From positions 1 through 12,061 of the forward strand of contig JADIIX010000350.1 of assembly GCA_027604505.1 (NCBI GenBank): a stretch of DNA of 12,061 bases, in the 5' to 3' direction. This document shows, one piece after another, positions 1-7,264 of this stretch; the stretch's first letter is position 1; each line of letters starts with the position of its first letter. The translations under genes and the position numbers were made by a program. The notes beneath the pieces are model-generated. The model saw nothing but the letters and a program-made list of their open reading frames with translations, was not told the origin of the DNA and did no database searches. Origin of the DNA: Gonapodya sp. JEL0774. Taxonomy: Eukaryota; Monoblepharomycota; Monoblepharidomycetes; Monoblepharidales; Gonapodyaceae.

Positions 1-165
1 ACCAAAGACTTTGAGATATATTCCTATGATGATCTTTTTAATGTTGGTATTGCCAGCAAGGAGAAGAGCAAGGCTGCAGGATATTTAAGTTGGGCCATGC
101 ACAAGGACTCAGATGAGCGAGCTATGTTTCTTGTATATGTTAGGTGTTCAGGTCAGCGTTCATAA
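1..165 (+). CDS. 3' end of an unrecognised protein-coding segment, cut by the window start
   Basis: Frame 1 is open from the first base to a TAA at 163-165 and gives 54 residues of mixed, ordinary composition (acidic, lysine and aromatic residues, as in TKDFEIYSYDDLFNVG near the start). No start codon is seen because the frame runs off the left edge, so this could be a last exon or the tail of a decayed transposon gene. I recognise no family. A fungal splice site inside it (GTATATG near 132) would change the end. The downstream sequence shows no continuing frame. Confidence is limited because 54 open codons can occur by chance. Confidence 0.3.
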   Translation, partial: TKDFEIYSYDDLFNVGIASKEKSKAAGYLSWAMHKDSDERAMFLVYVRCSGQRS

Positions 166-474
166 ATGTACGACTAGTGTCTGCAACAGTGATCAGCATT
201 ATTCTTCCAATTGGTGCAAGCCTATGAAAGGGATAACCCATGCATACAGAGTTTTTTACACGCAGGTACTGAGGTCCTTCTTTGGATCCTTGAAAGTTTT
301 ATTTTCAAGGATATTCTGTCTGGAGTTCTCAAATAGTCATACTGTTTGAATCAATTGACTGCACCAAACTCCCACCTGTAGCACCTCCTCCCAATTCTCA
401 TCCAATGTGGTTATCTACTTCTCAATCTGTTCCAGCTCCACCCACTATTCCTCTTGTACCTTGCAAAGGTGTGG

Positions 475-504
475 TACTCCACCTTTAACCTTTAAGGTGG
501 AGTA
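475..504. repeat. Perfect 11-bp inverted repeat (hairpin)
   Basis: TACTCCACCTT at 475-485 is exactly complementary to AAGGTGGAGTA at 494-504, leaving an 8-nt loop. There is no T-run or gene end that would make it a terminator, and eukaryotic genes do not use such terminators. It may be a trace of a small transposon terminus or a chance palindrome. Confidence 0.55.
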
Positions 505-552
505 TATCGGCTTGATTTGGTCCTTGTAGTATGGGGTAGTGATCAGCTTGTC

Positions 553-770
553 CTAGAGCGCATTTTTTTTGAATGTAGTCGTGATGCAAGCCCATGCAGG
601 CACCTTGAAGCCTAAGTCCAGTAGACTGCCCTGCAATTGGATTGTGACTGCCTCCACTGCATTGATACCAAGTCAACGGAGCTCTGGCATCCAGTCTGCA
701 CAAGGCTTCTTGACCTTCTTGGAAGAATCACCATCTGAGTTTGTCCTTCCCTTTTGTGGGGCATTGGTGG
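553..770 (-). pseudogene. Decayed coding-like fragment, unrecognised
   Basis: On the minus strand one frame reads about 30 residues with a basic patch (SSKKVKKPCADWMPELR), meets a TGA at 673-675, then continues in the same frame for 39 codons (including AVEAVTIQLQGSLLDLGFKV) to a TAG at 553-555. Composition on both sides of the stop looks protein-like, which suggests a broken gene. I recognise no domain. The overlapping ORFs of similar length on both strands (for example 485-703 and 612-821) weaken the case, so this is a low-confidence call. Confidence 0.22.
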
Positions 771-839
771 TATATCAATTTGTGCAGATGATATTGAAGG
801 CTTCTTATTGGTTTCTGTCATAACTATTTTTGCATTTGT

Positions 840-2058
840 TGTACCAAACAGTACTCAAAAACCGAATTCTCCAAAACCAGGGTTTTGGAATGTTTTGGAG
901 TTAGTGCCAAACATGTGACCCTCCCAGGGATCACGTCAGGGAACCAAATGAGATGGGCTACGATGGAATGTGAATAGAAGGAAAACAATACAAACAGCTC
1001 ACGTCCTACCTATGATGGAGTGAACTCAAGCAAACCTAAAGAAACTAAAACCCTCAAACTAGGATCACCCAGTGGGCTCTGTGCCACATGACCCCAAATC
1101 ACGTGACGAATCCCTACACCGCCACCACTGTCCTAGCGGTAAGCTGACAAAGGTCACCAAAGGTGACAAAACACCAGCCTCCAAACCCCCAAAGCAATAA
1201 AAGGAGTTTTGAGAAGTTGTGGAGAAAACTCCCCCAAAACTTCTGGTTTCAGGGGCAGCCAAACAGGCTCTGATCAAAACCACGTTTTCAGACATGTCAT
1301 TTATGGCCTCTCAAGTTGATCCAGCTCCTCATATGGGTGGTTGGACTTAGTGCAAGTCTGACAAGCCTCATCAAGAGGGCAAGCTTCCCAGCCTAAAGCA
1401 GGCCTGTTATGTAATTATTATGTTTCTGTGGGTCCAAACCAAATTTTTTATGTTCATATGTGTATGACTGGTTTCCCTAGTACACATTTGTATTAATTCC
1501 AGAAAGTGGCCTAACCAGATGGTGAGATCTCACAGATACATAATAAACCCATCAGAACAACTTTTTTGGTGAACTGCTCACAGCACAGCTTGAGTGGAAA
1601 ACAGGGGTTGCCCCAAATGTCACTTGTAGTTTCATTTACAAAGAACCAAAGGACACGGGGTGGAGCCCATTTTAAAATTATATGCCCAAATTAGTACTGC
1701 CATAGCAATAAAAAATTGTAAACTTATGCAGTAACACTGTCCATGTCTATGTCCCCAAGCTGTTTTCCTGTTTATTAGAGATGCAGTGGTTGTTATTGAT
1801 GGTGATCTTGGGGATGGTAGAAGACCCATTCACAGTCTGTTGGTTGGAGCTTTGGAACAGTTTTGCTGCTGGATTTGCAAGTTTCCTGTTAAACACAGAG
1901 ATCTTGGTGTGGAGCAACCCCATTTGGCCAGTTGGAAGGAGAGGCGATGGTATTTGGCATCTTGTCTAGAATGCCAATGTTGTCAGCAATGTGGCTGAGC
2001 CTGGTGATTATTTCCTGAAGACAGAATTAGATATGGTGTGTGTTGATGCCCAGCAACT
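840..2058. other. Gene-poor stretch with short inverted repeats, no convincing gene
   Basis: No frame of convincing length is present. What can be seen: TCCAAAACC/GGTTTTGGA (870-889, 2-nt spacer), GTCACC/GGTGAC (1153-1167, 3-nt spacer), GGAGTTTT/AAAACTCC (1203-1232), the perfect 12-bp palindrome GTGAGATCTCAC (1522-1533), and an E-box palindrome TCACGTGA near 1099. A 46-codon stop-to-stop frame on the minus strand (1889-2026) contains a helical-looking run (EIITRLSHIADNIGILDKM) and may be a scrap of a lost gene, cut at its 5' side by the LTR-like sequence that begins at 2059. Nothing here can be named. Confidence 0.4.
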
Positions 2059-2080
2059 TGTGGTGGTTCGCGGCGGAACC
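2059..2080. repeat. Terminal hairpin of the repeat family
   Basis: GGTTC and GAACC, separated by GCGGCG, form a short stem right at the left edge of the repeat. The same hairpin is preserved in the copy at 11931. It superficially resembles a tRNA T-arm, but no tRNA surrounds it. Confidence 0.4.
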
Positions 2081-2358
2081 GGTGGGTTTCTGTCCCGAAA
2101 CTCAATTGTATGTATATCTGAACTCGTACAGTGTGTCACCGAACGGTCACATCCGAGCCGCCGGCACAACTAAGATCACTAGAAAAATCTAAAAACTACT
2201 CTATACGCATCTGTATACTAATAGATATCATGTCTATCCAAGGAATGGGTGCCGCGACCAGGAGTGACGCGTGGAGGTGAACGGGGACGACAGTTGTCGT
2301 GCTCGTGGGGTCACGTGACTCCGGCTAAACTCCCGCTTTTAGCCGTCGTCTCACAACA
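2059..2358 (+). mobile_element. Candidate solo LTR (300 bp) of a second retrotransposon family
   Basis: The sequence starts TGTGGTGGTT and ends CTCACAACA, giving the TG...CA ends of an LTR with short imperfect terminal complementarity (TGTGG against TGTTG). It is flanked by AACT at 2055-2058 and AACT at 2359-2362, a possible 4-bp target duplication. The first 131 bases recur at 11931-12061 in the same orientation with roughly nine in ten bases identical, and the two copies share exactly the same left edge. Inside are TATA-like sequences (near 2200-2215) and a CACGTG box (2311-2316). The right boundary is inferred, since the second copy leaves the window before reaching it. Confidence 0.5.
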
Positions 2359-2362
2359 AACT

Positions 2363-2658
2363 CTGGGTGAGCAGTGGGGCTGGGAGAAGTCTTGTGTTTC
2401 TTGCCAGGACTGGTGGGTACTTTTGGTTTAAGGTTTGGAGGTTCTGGAACTCCAAGTAAGTCATACAATATTGTACCCGTAATGTGGTAGCTTTAATTTA
2501 TGCATATTTCACATCCCCAAGTGTCATGCTGCTAGAGAGATTCAAATAATAGAGTCGTAACACCATCACTGCATAAAGTTCTTGCTTCTCATGGAGACTA
2601 GAGTATTAGCCTCCAAAAACACCGATCAAATCGTTGTCATACAAAAGTCAATTTCAAG
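2363..2658. other. Spacer without a recognisable gene
   Basis: No credible ORF. The left third is G-rich on the + strand and the rest is AT-rich. It contains a perfect 12-bp palindrome, TACAATATTGTA, at 2464-2475. I see nothing else I can support. Confidence 0.5.
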
Positions 2659-2857
2659 GTCAGAATGAAGAAAACTTGCAGACAGAAAAAAGTACTGATA
2701 TGGGTCAGAAAAAAGTAATTGTGAATCAGAAAAAAGAATTTGGAGAGGCAGATAAAAGTACCTTCATTTAGATTGAAGTAAACTGGTCTGTCAGAAAAAG
2801 TACCGATTTGGGTCGGATAAAAGACTTACGGGGGTCAGGTAAAAGTATTTTCCGGGG
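2659..2857 (+). repeat. Degenerate minisatellite, about nine units of about 22 bp
   Basis: The core GTCAGAAAAAAGTA recurs with starts at about 2659, 2681, 2704, 2725, 2747, 2790, 2812 and 2834. The spacings are 22, 23, 21, 22, 43, 22 and 22. The 43-bp gap equals two periods and contains a very degenerate unit (GATTGAAGTAA, about 2771-2781). Units vary most in their second half. Base composition changes sharply just to the right, at about 2850, so the array marks a boundary between two kinds of sequence. Spacers do not alternate with an exact repeat as in a CRISPR array. Confidence 0.7.
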
Positions 2858-3107
2858 AACACTTTGCAGGACAAATTTGATTCAGCACGCGATCTATCTC
2901 CATATCTCGAAAGGGAGCACTCGCATCAGCGGAAGGCATCCATTCTCGGTCGGTCTTGTGGATCGTGATGGACGAGGAAAATCCAACGATCAACTCTGGG
3001 AGATGTCTTCGCAACCCTTCCGTGCTTGGTACGATTACGCCGCCGATTTCATGCGAGATATCACCGAGAACATGCAGCGATTTTCCTGGATTCAATCTTG
3101 GTGCCAT
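2835..3107 (-). CDS. Hypothetical ORF, strand uncertain
   Basis: This frame reads 90 residues from an ATG at 3107. It has balanced composition and alternating hydrophobic runs (HEIGGVIVPSTEGLRRHL), which looks protein-like. A competing + strand frame from the ATG at 2968 to 3282 covers much of the same DNA, so at most one is real. It ends inside the last minisatellite unit, and an in-frame stop lies shortly upstream of the ATG. No family is recognised. It could be an exon of a larger gene or antisense noise. Confidence 0.2.
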   Translation of the reverse strand: MAPRLNPGKSLHVLGDISHEIGGVIVPSTEGLRRHLPELIVGFSSSITIHKTDREWMPSADASAPFRDMEIDRVLNQICPAKCSPENTFT

Positions 3108-3299
3108 GAAACCGTCAGTCTTGTTTGCCGATTACGTGACTTTTTCCTGCTTTGTTGGAGGCCGTAGAGACCTTGGGTTTCGCGAGCTTCCCACAACTGA
3201 AAGCACTTTGCTGGATTTGTGTGGCAGAGGCAGAAGACATTTTGCCTCGTTGGGCATGGATGCTTCTGTGGTTATAACTTGAGGGCAGAATGTTTCACT

Positions 3300-4260
3300 C
3301 CACTGCACCTACTTTTGGGCATCGTTTTGAGGGGACCTCTGGTTTCAGAGCGCATTCTATATGACCCGTGCCTTGTAATTTTGAGCGGAAAGCGGTGCGT
3401 GTTTCGAGTGTTTGCGCAAAACAAAACTCTTCAGAACGCAGATGGACACTGAAAGCGAGCTTCTCTTCGGAGCACTGAAAGAATCAGCGATCAGCATGGC
3501 AGTATGAGCGTGGAAACTCTTGGAAACTGCTTTTTATACACAGCGGCTGTAGAATTTGGAACAGACTGATTGGGGTTATGTTTGACGCAAACTGTTCCGT
3601 GCAAGTTTACTGTGAACCTTTGCGGTTGGCAAAAGTAGTGTAACATGACAATGCACGAGCAGATTGTTGCGGGTTGATTGTGGAAGGCGGGAACTTTTTG
3701 AGATCCGATATGCATAATTCTCGACTGGCCAATTGAAATGGCGTGTTCTTATTGGCCGCGACTGTCTTGCAGATTGTGTCAGTGTATTTACTTATTGCAT
3801 TGATGACCAACAAAGATGCTTGATAATGCTTTGTTTCTGCTGACGTCAGCGTGCTTGGTCCGCTTTGGAAACACTTTCCTCCCTCATTCACTCATGAAGA
3901 TTCCCAACAATTTTTTGCACCAACAACGCTCAATCTATGCCTTTGTGCTCTGGCGTTTCCAAGCGGCCACTATTGGGCCATTTCTGTCTTGCACCCGCAA
4001 GCGTGCACCCGGATGGGAGGGAAAAGCCCTCAACACGGTGTGGTTAGGGGTTTTTGAGACGATGCCTGAAAGAGTCTAAATCTCCCCAAAACCCCATTTC
4101 GAGGAATATTGAGGAATCGTGGTAGGAACAACAGTGGAGGTGGGACTTGGGTGATGTATTATGGGAGGTCTAAAGAGGGAATACTAGAAAGACAGTCTAC
4201 TTGATACAAATTTGATGTAGATTTTGTTCTCGGGCAGCATTGGGGGAGTTCAAACCACGT
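3300..4260. other. Stretch with only short overlapping ORFs
   Basis: Several ORFs of 60-95 codons overlap on both strands and none stands out. A short frame at 3442-3507 begins MDTESELLFGALKES and could be an exon or small peptide, but I have no support beyond composition. A TATA-like TTTATACA lies at about 3532-3539. The promoter-like motifs at 3727-3850 are listed separately. Confidence 0.4.
3727..3850. promoter_or_regulatory. Promoter-like cluster: two opposed CCAAT boxes and a CRE palindrome
   Basis: GGCCAAT at 3727-3733 faces ATTGGCC at 3751-3757, a perfect inverted pair of CCAAT boxes (known binding motif of the Hap/NF-Y complex). At 3839-3850 lies GCTGACGTCAGC, a perfect palindrome around TGACGTCA, the consensus for bZIP factors of the ATF/CREB type. 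The combination within 125 bp resembles a eukaryotic promoter, possibly bidirectional. No convincing gene begins on either side, so the target is unknown. Confidence 0.35.
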
Positions 4261-4261
4261 A

Positions 4262-4831
4262 CTACGAGACTGAACCTGTGAATGTCGGAGGACCAGAGAA
4301 AAGGGAAGATTGTACCGAAAGAGACAGCCCAGTTTGTGAAAAAATAATAAAAAAATTTTCCCAAATCCTTCGTTCGCGATCATATAAGTTCTCTTTTAAT
4401 GAGAGTGAGCTGGCACTTCGGACTGTCCTGTTGTGGGCCAGTGTTGTGACTTCTCGCGTTGAGGCAGCACACTCCACCAGAATACCCCGCCCCCCACAAA
4501 TGAGTTTCAACCGAACTTCAATAATATTCGATGATCGGCTGCCAGAAAACCACTCAGATGATTCGATCAAGTTGTAGATCTCACGAGAACGGGGTCGGGG
4601 TCCATGCAATGGCTGGATGTGAGTGATGGACAAGGAAGAGCTTGATCGGAAAGCTAGAAAACCCCGCCAACGGGTATATAGAAATATGACTGAGCATGCC
4701 GTGAGAGCTACGAGGAATATGACGATTAATGCGTTTTGGGACCGGCATATTCTGTGGCACTGGGAACGCGAAGAATCGTCCATGAGTCCCTCGAAGTTCA
4801 AGCACAGCTGAATTTCCGCTTTTGCAATCAC
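4262..4831 (-). CDS. Hypothetical single-pass membrane protein
   Basis: A 189-residue frame begins at the ATG at 4831; a second Met at residue 17 (MDDSSRSQ) is an equally good start. A short polar N-terminus is followed by one strong hydrophobic segment at about residues 34-52 (ALIVIFLVALTACSVIF inside it), then a basic flank and a serine-rich remainder, consistent with one transmembrane helix. No known domain is recognised. A possible 46-nt intron (GTGAGA at 4584 to CAG at 4539, minus strand) would alter the C-terminal half. The ATG lies inside the hairpin at 4775-4876. The + strand ORF at 4224-4577 is treated as its shadow. Confidence 0.3.
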   Translation of the reverse strand: MIAKAEIQLCLNFEGLMDDSSRSQCHRICRSQNALIVIFLVALTACSVIFLYTRWRGFLAFRSSSSLSITHIQPLHGPRPRSREIYNLIESSEWFSGSRSSNIIEVRLKLICGGRGILVECAASTREVTTLAHNRTVRSASSLSLKENLYDRERRIWENFFIIFSQTGLSLSVQSSLFSGPPTFTGSVS

Positions 4832-4876
4832 ATTTAGTATTGCAAAAGTAGAGATTCAGTGCTTGAAATGGACGAT
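4775..4876. repeat. Long imperfect inverted repeat (about 100-nt hairpin)
   Basis: Four successive arm blocks pair in order. ATCGTCCAT (4775-4783) pairs with ATGGACGAT (4868-4876), TTCAAGCAC (4797-4805) with GTGCTTGAA (4859-4867), TGAAT (4809-4813) with ATTCA (4854-4858), and CTTTTGCAAT (4819-4828) with ATTGCAAAAG (4839-4848). The loop is 10 nt. The left arm carries a 13-nt extra bulge (4784-4796). This gives 33 base pairs with small internal loops, a shape like a small-RNA precursor or the remnant of an inverted-repeat element. Confidence 0.65.
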
Positions 4877-5136
4877 CTAACTCCGAGATGATCTTGAACC
4901 ACGAATTGTATCAAACGACAATCGCACCTCAAGCCGACCAAGCCCTTATGGGAAGATCTGTGGCGTTAATACTGACAACGCTGATCTATCGTGGCCTTGG
5001 AGTTTCTGCGCGTGGGATTACCGTGTGTGGCCCTCGATCTGCAGAGTCATCATCCCCTTCCACCTTCTATCCAGACTCCAAGACTACTAGCAAATGCTGC
5101 CTCTTTTGCAACGTTCCCTTCGGCTTCTTTCTCCTT

Positions 5137-5706
5137 TCAAACACGCTGCTCTTCTCGTTTCTTCTTCCGCTTCTCTGCCCTGTCAAGCTCTGTCTTCTTG
5201 ATGTGGTTCTGAGTGATGCCTTTAGAAAACGCGGTGACAAATTCTTCGACAAAACCGAGCAGGGCTTACGGCAGTTTTTGTTTGGTGCGCTTTCTTTGCG
5301 TTCCTGTCGGCGTCAGCAGGACTCCAAATTGCATGATAGTCATTCAGCTCCTCAGTAAGGTACTCGGCAGTCGTGGTGAAAGAGTTCTTGGTCTCAAGTA
5401 TCGCCTCGCGGATGTCTCGGAACAGATTTCTCCGCCATTTCAAGGAACAGCGCGAAATTCTTCTCAAAAGTGTCGGCGGTTGGTAGTCGGGTATCTCCGT
5501 GGCGTGGCGTCAACATCGGAGATTGTCTTTGGCAGCGTACGGTATTGTAGCCGGCCAATTGATCCCAGCGATTCTGAACAGCTTGATAGGCAGGCCTCAA
5601 TGATCAGAGGAATGGAAATGCACTTTGCATCTTCCAGCTCCTTGGGATCAGTTGGAAGCTTTGTCACGTCCCCCGGCAAAGGCTCCGAATCCCGCCCCGC
5701 TTTCAT
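5137..5706 (-). pseudogene. Frameshifted coding remnant, weakly formin FH2-like
   Basis: Four minus-strand pieces in successive frames read as one helical protein: 5706 to about 5607 (includes TDPKELEDAKCISIPLIIEA), about 5600 to 5425 (AYQAVQNRWDQLAGYN, then TFEKNFALFLEMAEKSV), about 5425 to 5325 (RDIREAILETKNSFTTTAEY), and about 5256 to a TGA at 5137 (FVEEFVTAFSKGI, then a run of Lys, Arg and Glu). Each break shifts the frame by the same amount, and no GT-AG intron fits the first two joins, so small indels are more likely. The order of helices followed by a charged tail resembles the C-terminal part of the formin FH2 domain (actin nucleation), but this is by eye only. An upstream piece (about 5836-5707) may belong to it. 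The + strand ORF at 5213-5770 is the antisense shadow. Confidence 0.3.
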
Positions 5707-5839
5707 CCTTCACTGCAAGCACCACATATCCTTTATTCTCGAGTGGGTTGTACATGGTGCGTATGGTTGAAGCATGGAGCGGGAGTGAGGCAGCCAAGGT
5801 CCGGACCGAGTTGAGGAAAAAGATGCGTGCACAGCTTTA

Positions 5840-6300
5840 GCGAGAGTTGTGAGAGGCTCGAGACGCAGCTTCAGAGCGACTAATTGAAGGTACTACAAAG
5901 GAGCTCTGGTGCCTGCTCTGCAAACATCCAGATCCCGCATCGATCACATCCACGCCAATACCCTCATGGCGCCGGCTAGTGCATCTCGAAGTCCGCCATC
6001 CTCCTCAGTCACAACGACACTGTGCTTCAACCTAGCGACCACCGAGGCAGGAACGCTCACATTGTGCCCCAGCGCGCGTGCCGGAGGTTGTGGGATCGAT
6101 TGGTGGAGGAGAACGGGAGGAGAGCGGCGAGCGAGCGACGGGAGCAAGAACAAAGATTTATGTGCGTGCTTGTGGGTGTGTTGCCTGGAGGTGGCAGTGG
6201 CATCAGGTGATCGAGATGGAGGATCTTTTTGTTGGAGAGCACCCCGTTCCCATTGCTGTCGCCCAACTCGACAATGTCCGACCTCCAATCGTCATTTCGA
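5840..6300. other. GC-rich stretch with dense overlapping ORFs, no gene assigned
   Basis: Both strands carry ORFs of 60-180 codons because GC-rich DNA has few stops. On the minus strand a segment near 5944-6070 has ordinary protein composition (GHNVSVPASVVARLKHSVVV). It could be an upstream part of the remnant at 5137-5706, but I cannot connect them. Confidence 0.3.
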
Positions 6301-6507
6301 TCACTTATACTCTCTACTGTCACTGCCAGAATCAATCGCACTGCTCTCGGCGTCGTCATCGTCTTCCTCATCGTCCTCCCTCGGAGTCTGGTGCCTCAGC
6401 GCGGCATCGACTCGTCGCATGGGCAGACGCAAACCAAATTCCACGCTGACATAGGAGTCTGCAGGCGGGTGCACCATACGAATGAAGGAGGAGCCACGAC
6501 GAGACAT
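6301..6507 (-). CDS. Hypothetical small acidic protein or first exon
   Basis: The ATG at 6507 sits in the context AGCCAATGTC, close to a favourable eukaryotic start. The 68-residue frame has a basic N-terminus (MSRRGSSFIRM) and an acidic run at residues 44-54 (EDDEEDDDDAE), then a Ser/Asp tail. The acidic run comes from GAC/GAG/GAT triplets (about 6346-6378). It may continue through a splice at one of several GT dinucleotides near the end, but no join is proven. No family is recognised. Confidence 0.28.
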   Translation of the reverse strand: MSRRGSSFIRMVHPPADSYVSVEFGLRLPMRRVDAALRHQTPREDDEEDDDDAESSAIDSGSDSREYK

Positions 6508-6509
6508 TG

Positions 6510-6941
6510 GCTTTATTAATGATTGTTAGAAAAGGGAGCCCAGCCGCGATTGGGGTTTGTGACCATTGTCACGGTGTTGGAAGAGGTGGTTGGTGATACA
6601 CAAGAGGTTACAGGGGAGGCCATTCCGAGAGTGGTGGAAGTTAGCACGGGCTGTGGACGCGAACGGGCCGACGGGGACGCGGCGCTACCGACCAATAAGT
6701 TGCATATTCGTCGGTTCTTGAGGTTGCACGCTTTTGAAGTGGATTTGACGAGTATAAGTGGACCTGGGTGGTGAGGGTGGGGACGAGGGTTAGGGTGGGA
6801 CCCCGTGGGTAGGTGCCGTGGGCATGAGTGCGGGGGGGGGATGCTGAGAGTCGAAGGATCCGGATGAGAAAGAGATTCATTGCTGCAGTGCGAGCGGGTG
6901 CGATTCTTTGTCAGTCCGAGCTGCACCTTTTCCAGCAAAGT
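6510..6941. other. Low-complexity flank upstream of the retrotransposon
   Basis: A 143-residue minus-strand frame (6516-6947) starts only at GTG and is dominated by Pro, His and Ser runs. This is what a G-rich strand yields by chance, so I do not call it a gene. The stretch contains the G-run cluster at 6766-6799 and a run of nine G at 6832-6840. Confidence 0.4.
6766..6799 (+). other. G-quadruplex-prone tract
   Basis: Six runs of three or more G occur within 34 bases: 6766-6768, 6775-6777, 6779-6782, 6787-6789, 6793-6795 and 6797-6799. The loops are 1 to 6 nt, which satisfies the usual G4 rule. The tract contains a single TTAGGG, not a telomeric array. It lies about 140 bp upstream of the 5' LTR. 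Confidence 0.6.
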
Positions 6942-7036
6942 TGTCACCCCCCAAGGGGTAACATGGGCAGTGCAGGGTGCACAGGAAGATGTGGATTATC
7001 CGCTGCTAGTATTAGTGCGCACACCTGACCAGACTC

Positions 7037-7050
7037 CCTAGAAGAGTCAA
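7037..7050 (+). promoter_or_regulatory. Proposed mRNA 5' end, self-primer partner
   Basis: The 14 nt CCTAGAAGAGTCAA are the exact reverse complement of 7160-7173, just past the LTR. In self-priming retrotransposons such as Tf1 the first bases of the transcript play this role. That would place the transcription start at about 7037, with a TATA-like TATTAG 22-27 nt upstream (7010-7015). The start site is inferred. Confidence 0.45.
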
Positions 7051-7140
7051 CTCTATTGGTCAGGTGAGCAGGCGCAGAGCTGGACTCTAGCCGCCTATTT
7101 TCCTTGCTGTATATTCACATGATACATCTCTATTGGTCAG
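7051..7140 (+). repeat. Direct repeats of CTCTATTGGTCAG inside the LTR
   Basis: The 13-mer occurs exactly at 7051-7063 and 7128-7140, 77 bp apart. Each contains ATTGG, an inverted CCAAT box, so these may be duplicated promoter elements. The first copy directly follows the self-primer partner. Confidence 0.6.
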
Positions 7141-7159
7141 AGTCTCCTAGGCGTGACAT

Positions 7160-7173
7160 TTGACTCTTCTAGG
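7160..7173 (+). other. Primer-binding site, self-priming type
   Basis: TTGACTCTTCTAGG begins one base after the LTR's terminal CA, where a PBS must lie, and does not match the TGG start expected for tRNA primers. It is perfectly complementary over 14 nt to 7037-7050 within the LTR. In the Tf1/sushi group of fungal Ty3 elements the 5' end of the mRNA folds back onto such a site and is cleaved to prime minus-strand synthesis. The assignment depends on the LTR boundary being right. Confidence 0.55.
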
Positions 7174-7264
7174 AAAGAAAACGCGACCCAACGTCTAGGA
7201 ACGCTGTTCTGCTCTCTTCCCAAATCCCACCAAAAAAACGTACGACAACAGGGAAACCTCTAGC

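Larger units (their letters stand above)
6942..7158 (+). repeat. 5' LTR, 217 bp, with ends TGTCAC...GTGACA
   Basis: The sequence opens TGTCACCCCCC and closes CCTAGGCGTGACA, so the ends form a perfect 6-bp inverted repeat with the canonical TG/CA dinucleotides. Gag begins 106 nt further on. The left flank is AAAGT (6937-6941), whose duplicate should follow the 3' LTR. Inside are two exact copies of CTCTATTGGTCAG (7051-7063 and 7128-7140), each carrying an inverted CCAAT box, TATA-like sequences at 7010-7015 and about 7109-7114, and the hairpin CCCCAAGGGG near the start. With no 3' LTR in the window the boundaries rest on terminal symmetry and on the primer-site logic. Confidence 0.65.

Noticed and set aside
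2065-2080. GGTTCG...GAACC looking like a tRNA T-arm
   Set aside because: No acceptor, D or anticodon arm fits around it, and it recurs as part of a TE repeat.
2054-2171. CAACT on both sides of 2059-2166, suggesting a 108-bp element with a 5-bp duplication
   Set aside because: The right-hand CAACT and the bases after it are also present in the copy at 11931, so they are part of the repeat.
2659-2857. CRISPR-like array
   Set aside because: Repeats are degenerate and contiguous, without exact repeats and unique spacers, in an apparently eukaryotic context.
5213-5770. 185-residue + strand ORF
   Set aside because: The opposite strand reads more like a protein across the same bases; treated as its shadow.
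6783-6799. TTAGGG motif as an interstitial telomere
   Set aside because: Only one unit is present; the surrounding G-runs do not repeat the hexamer.
6516-6947. 143-residue minus-strand ORF rich in Pro, His and Ser
   Set aside because: Starts at GTG and reflects C-rich low-complexity sequence; its start also overlaps the LTR edge.
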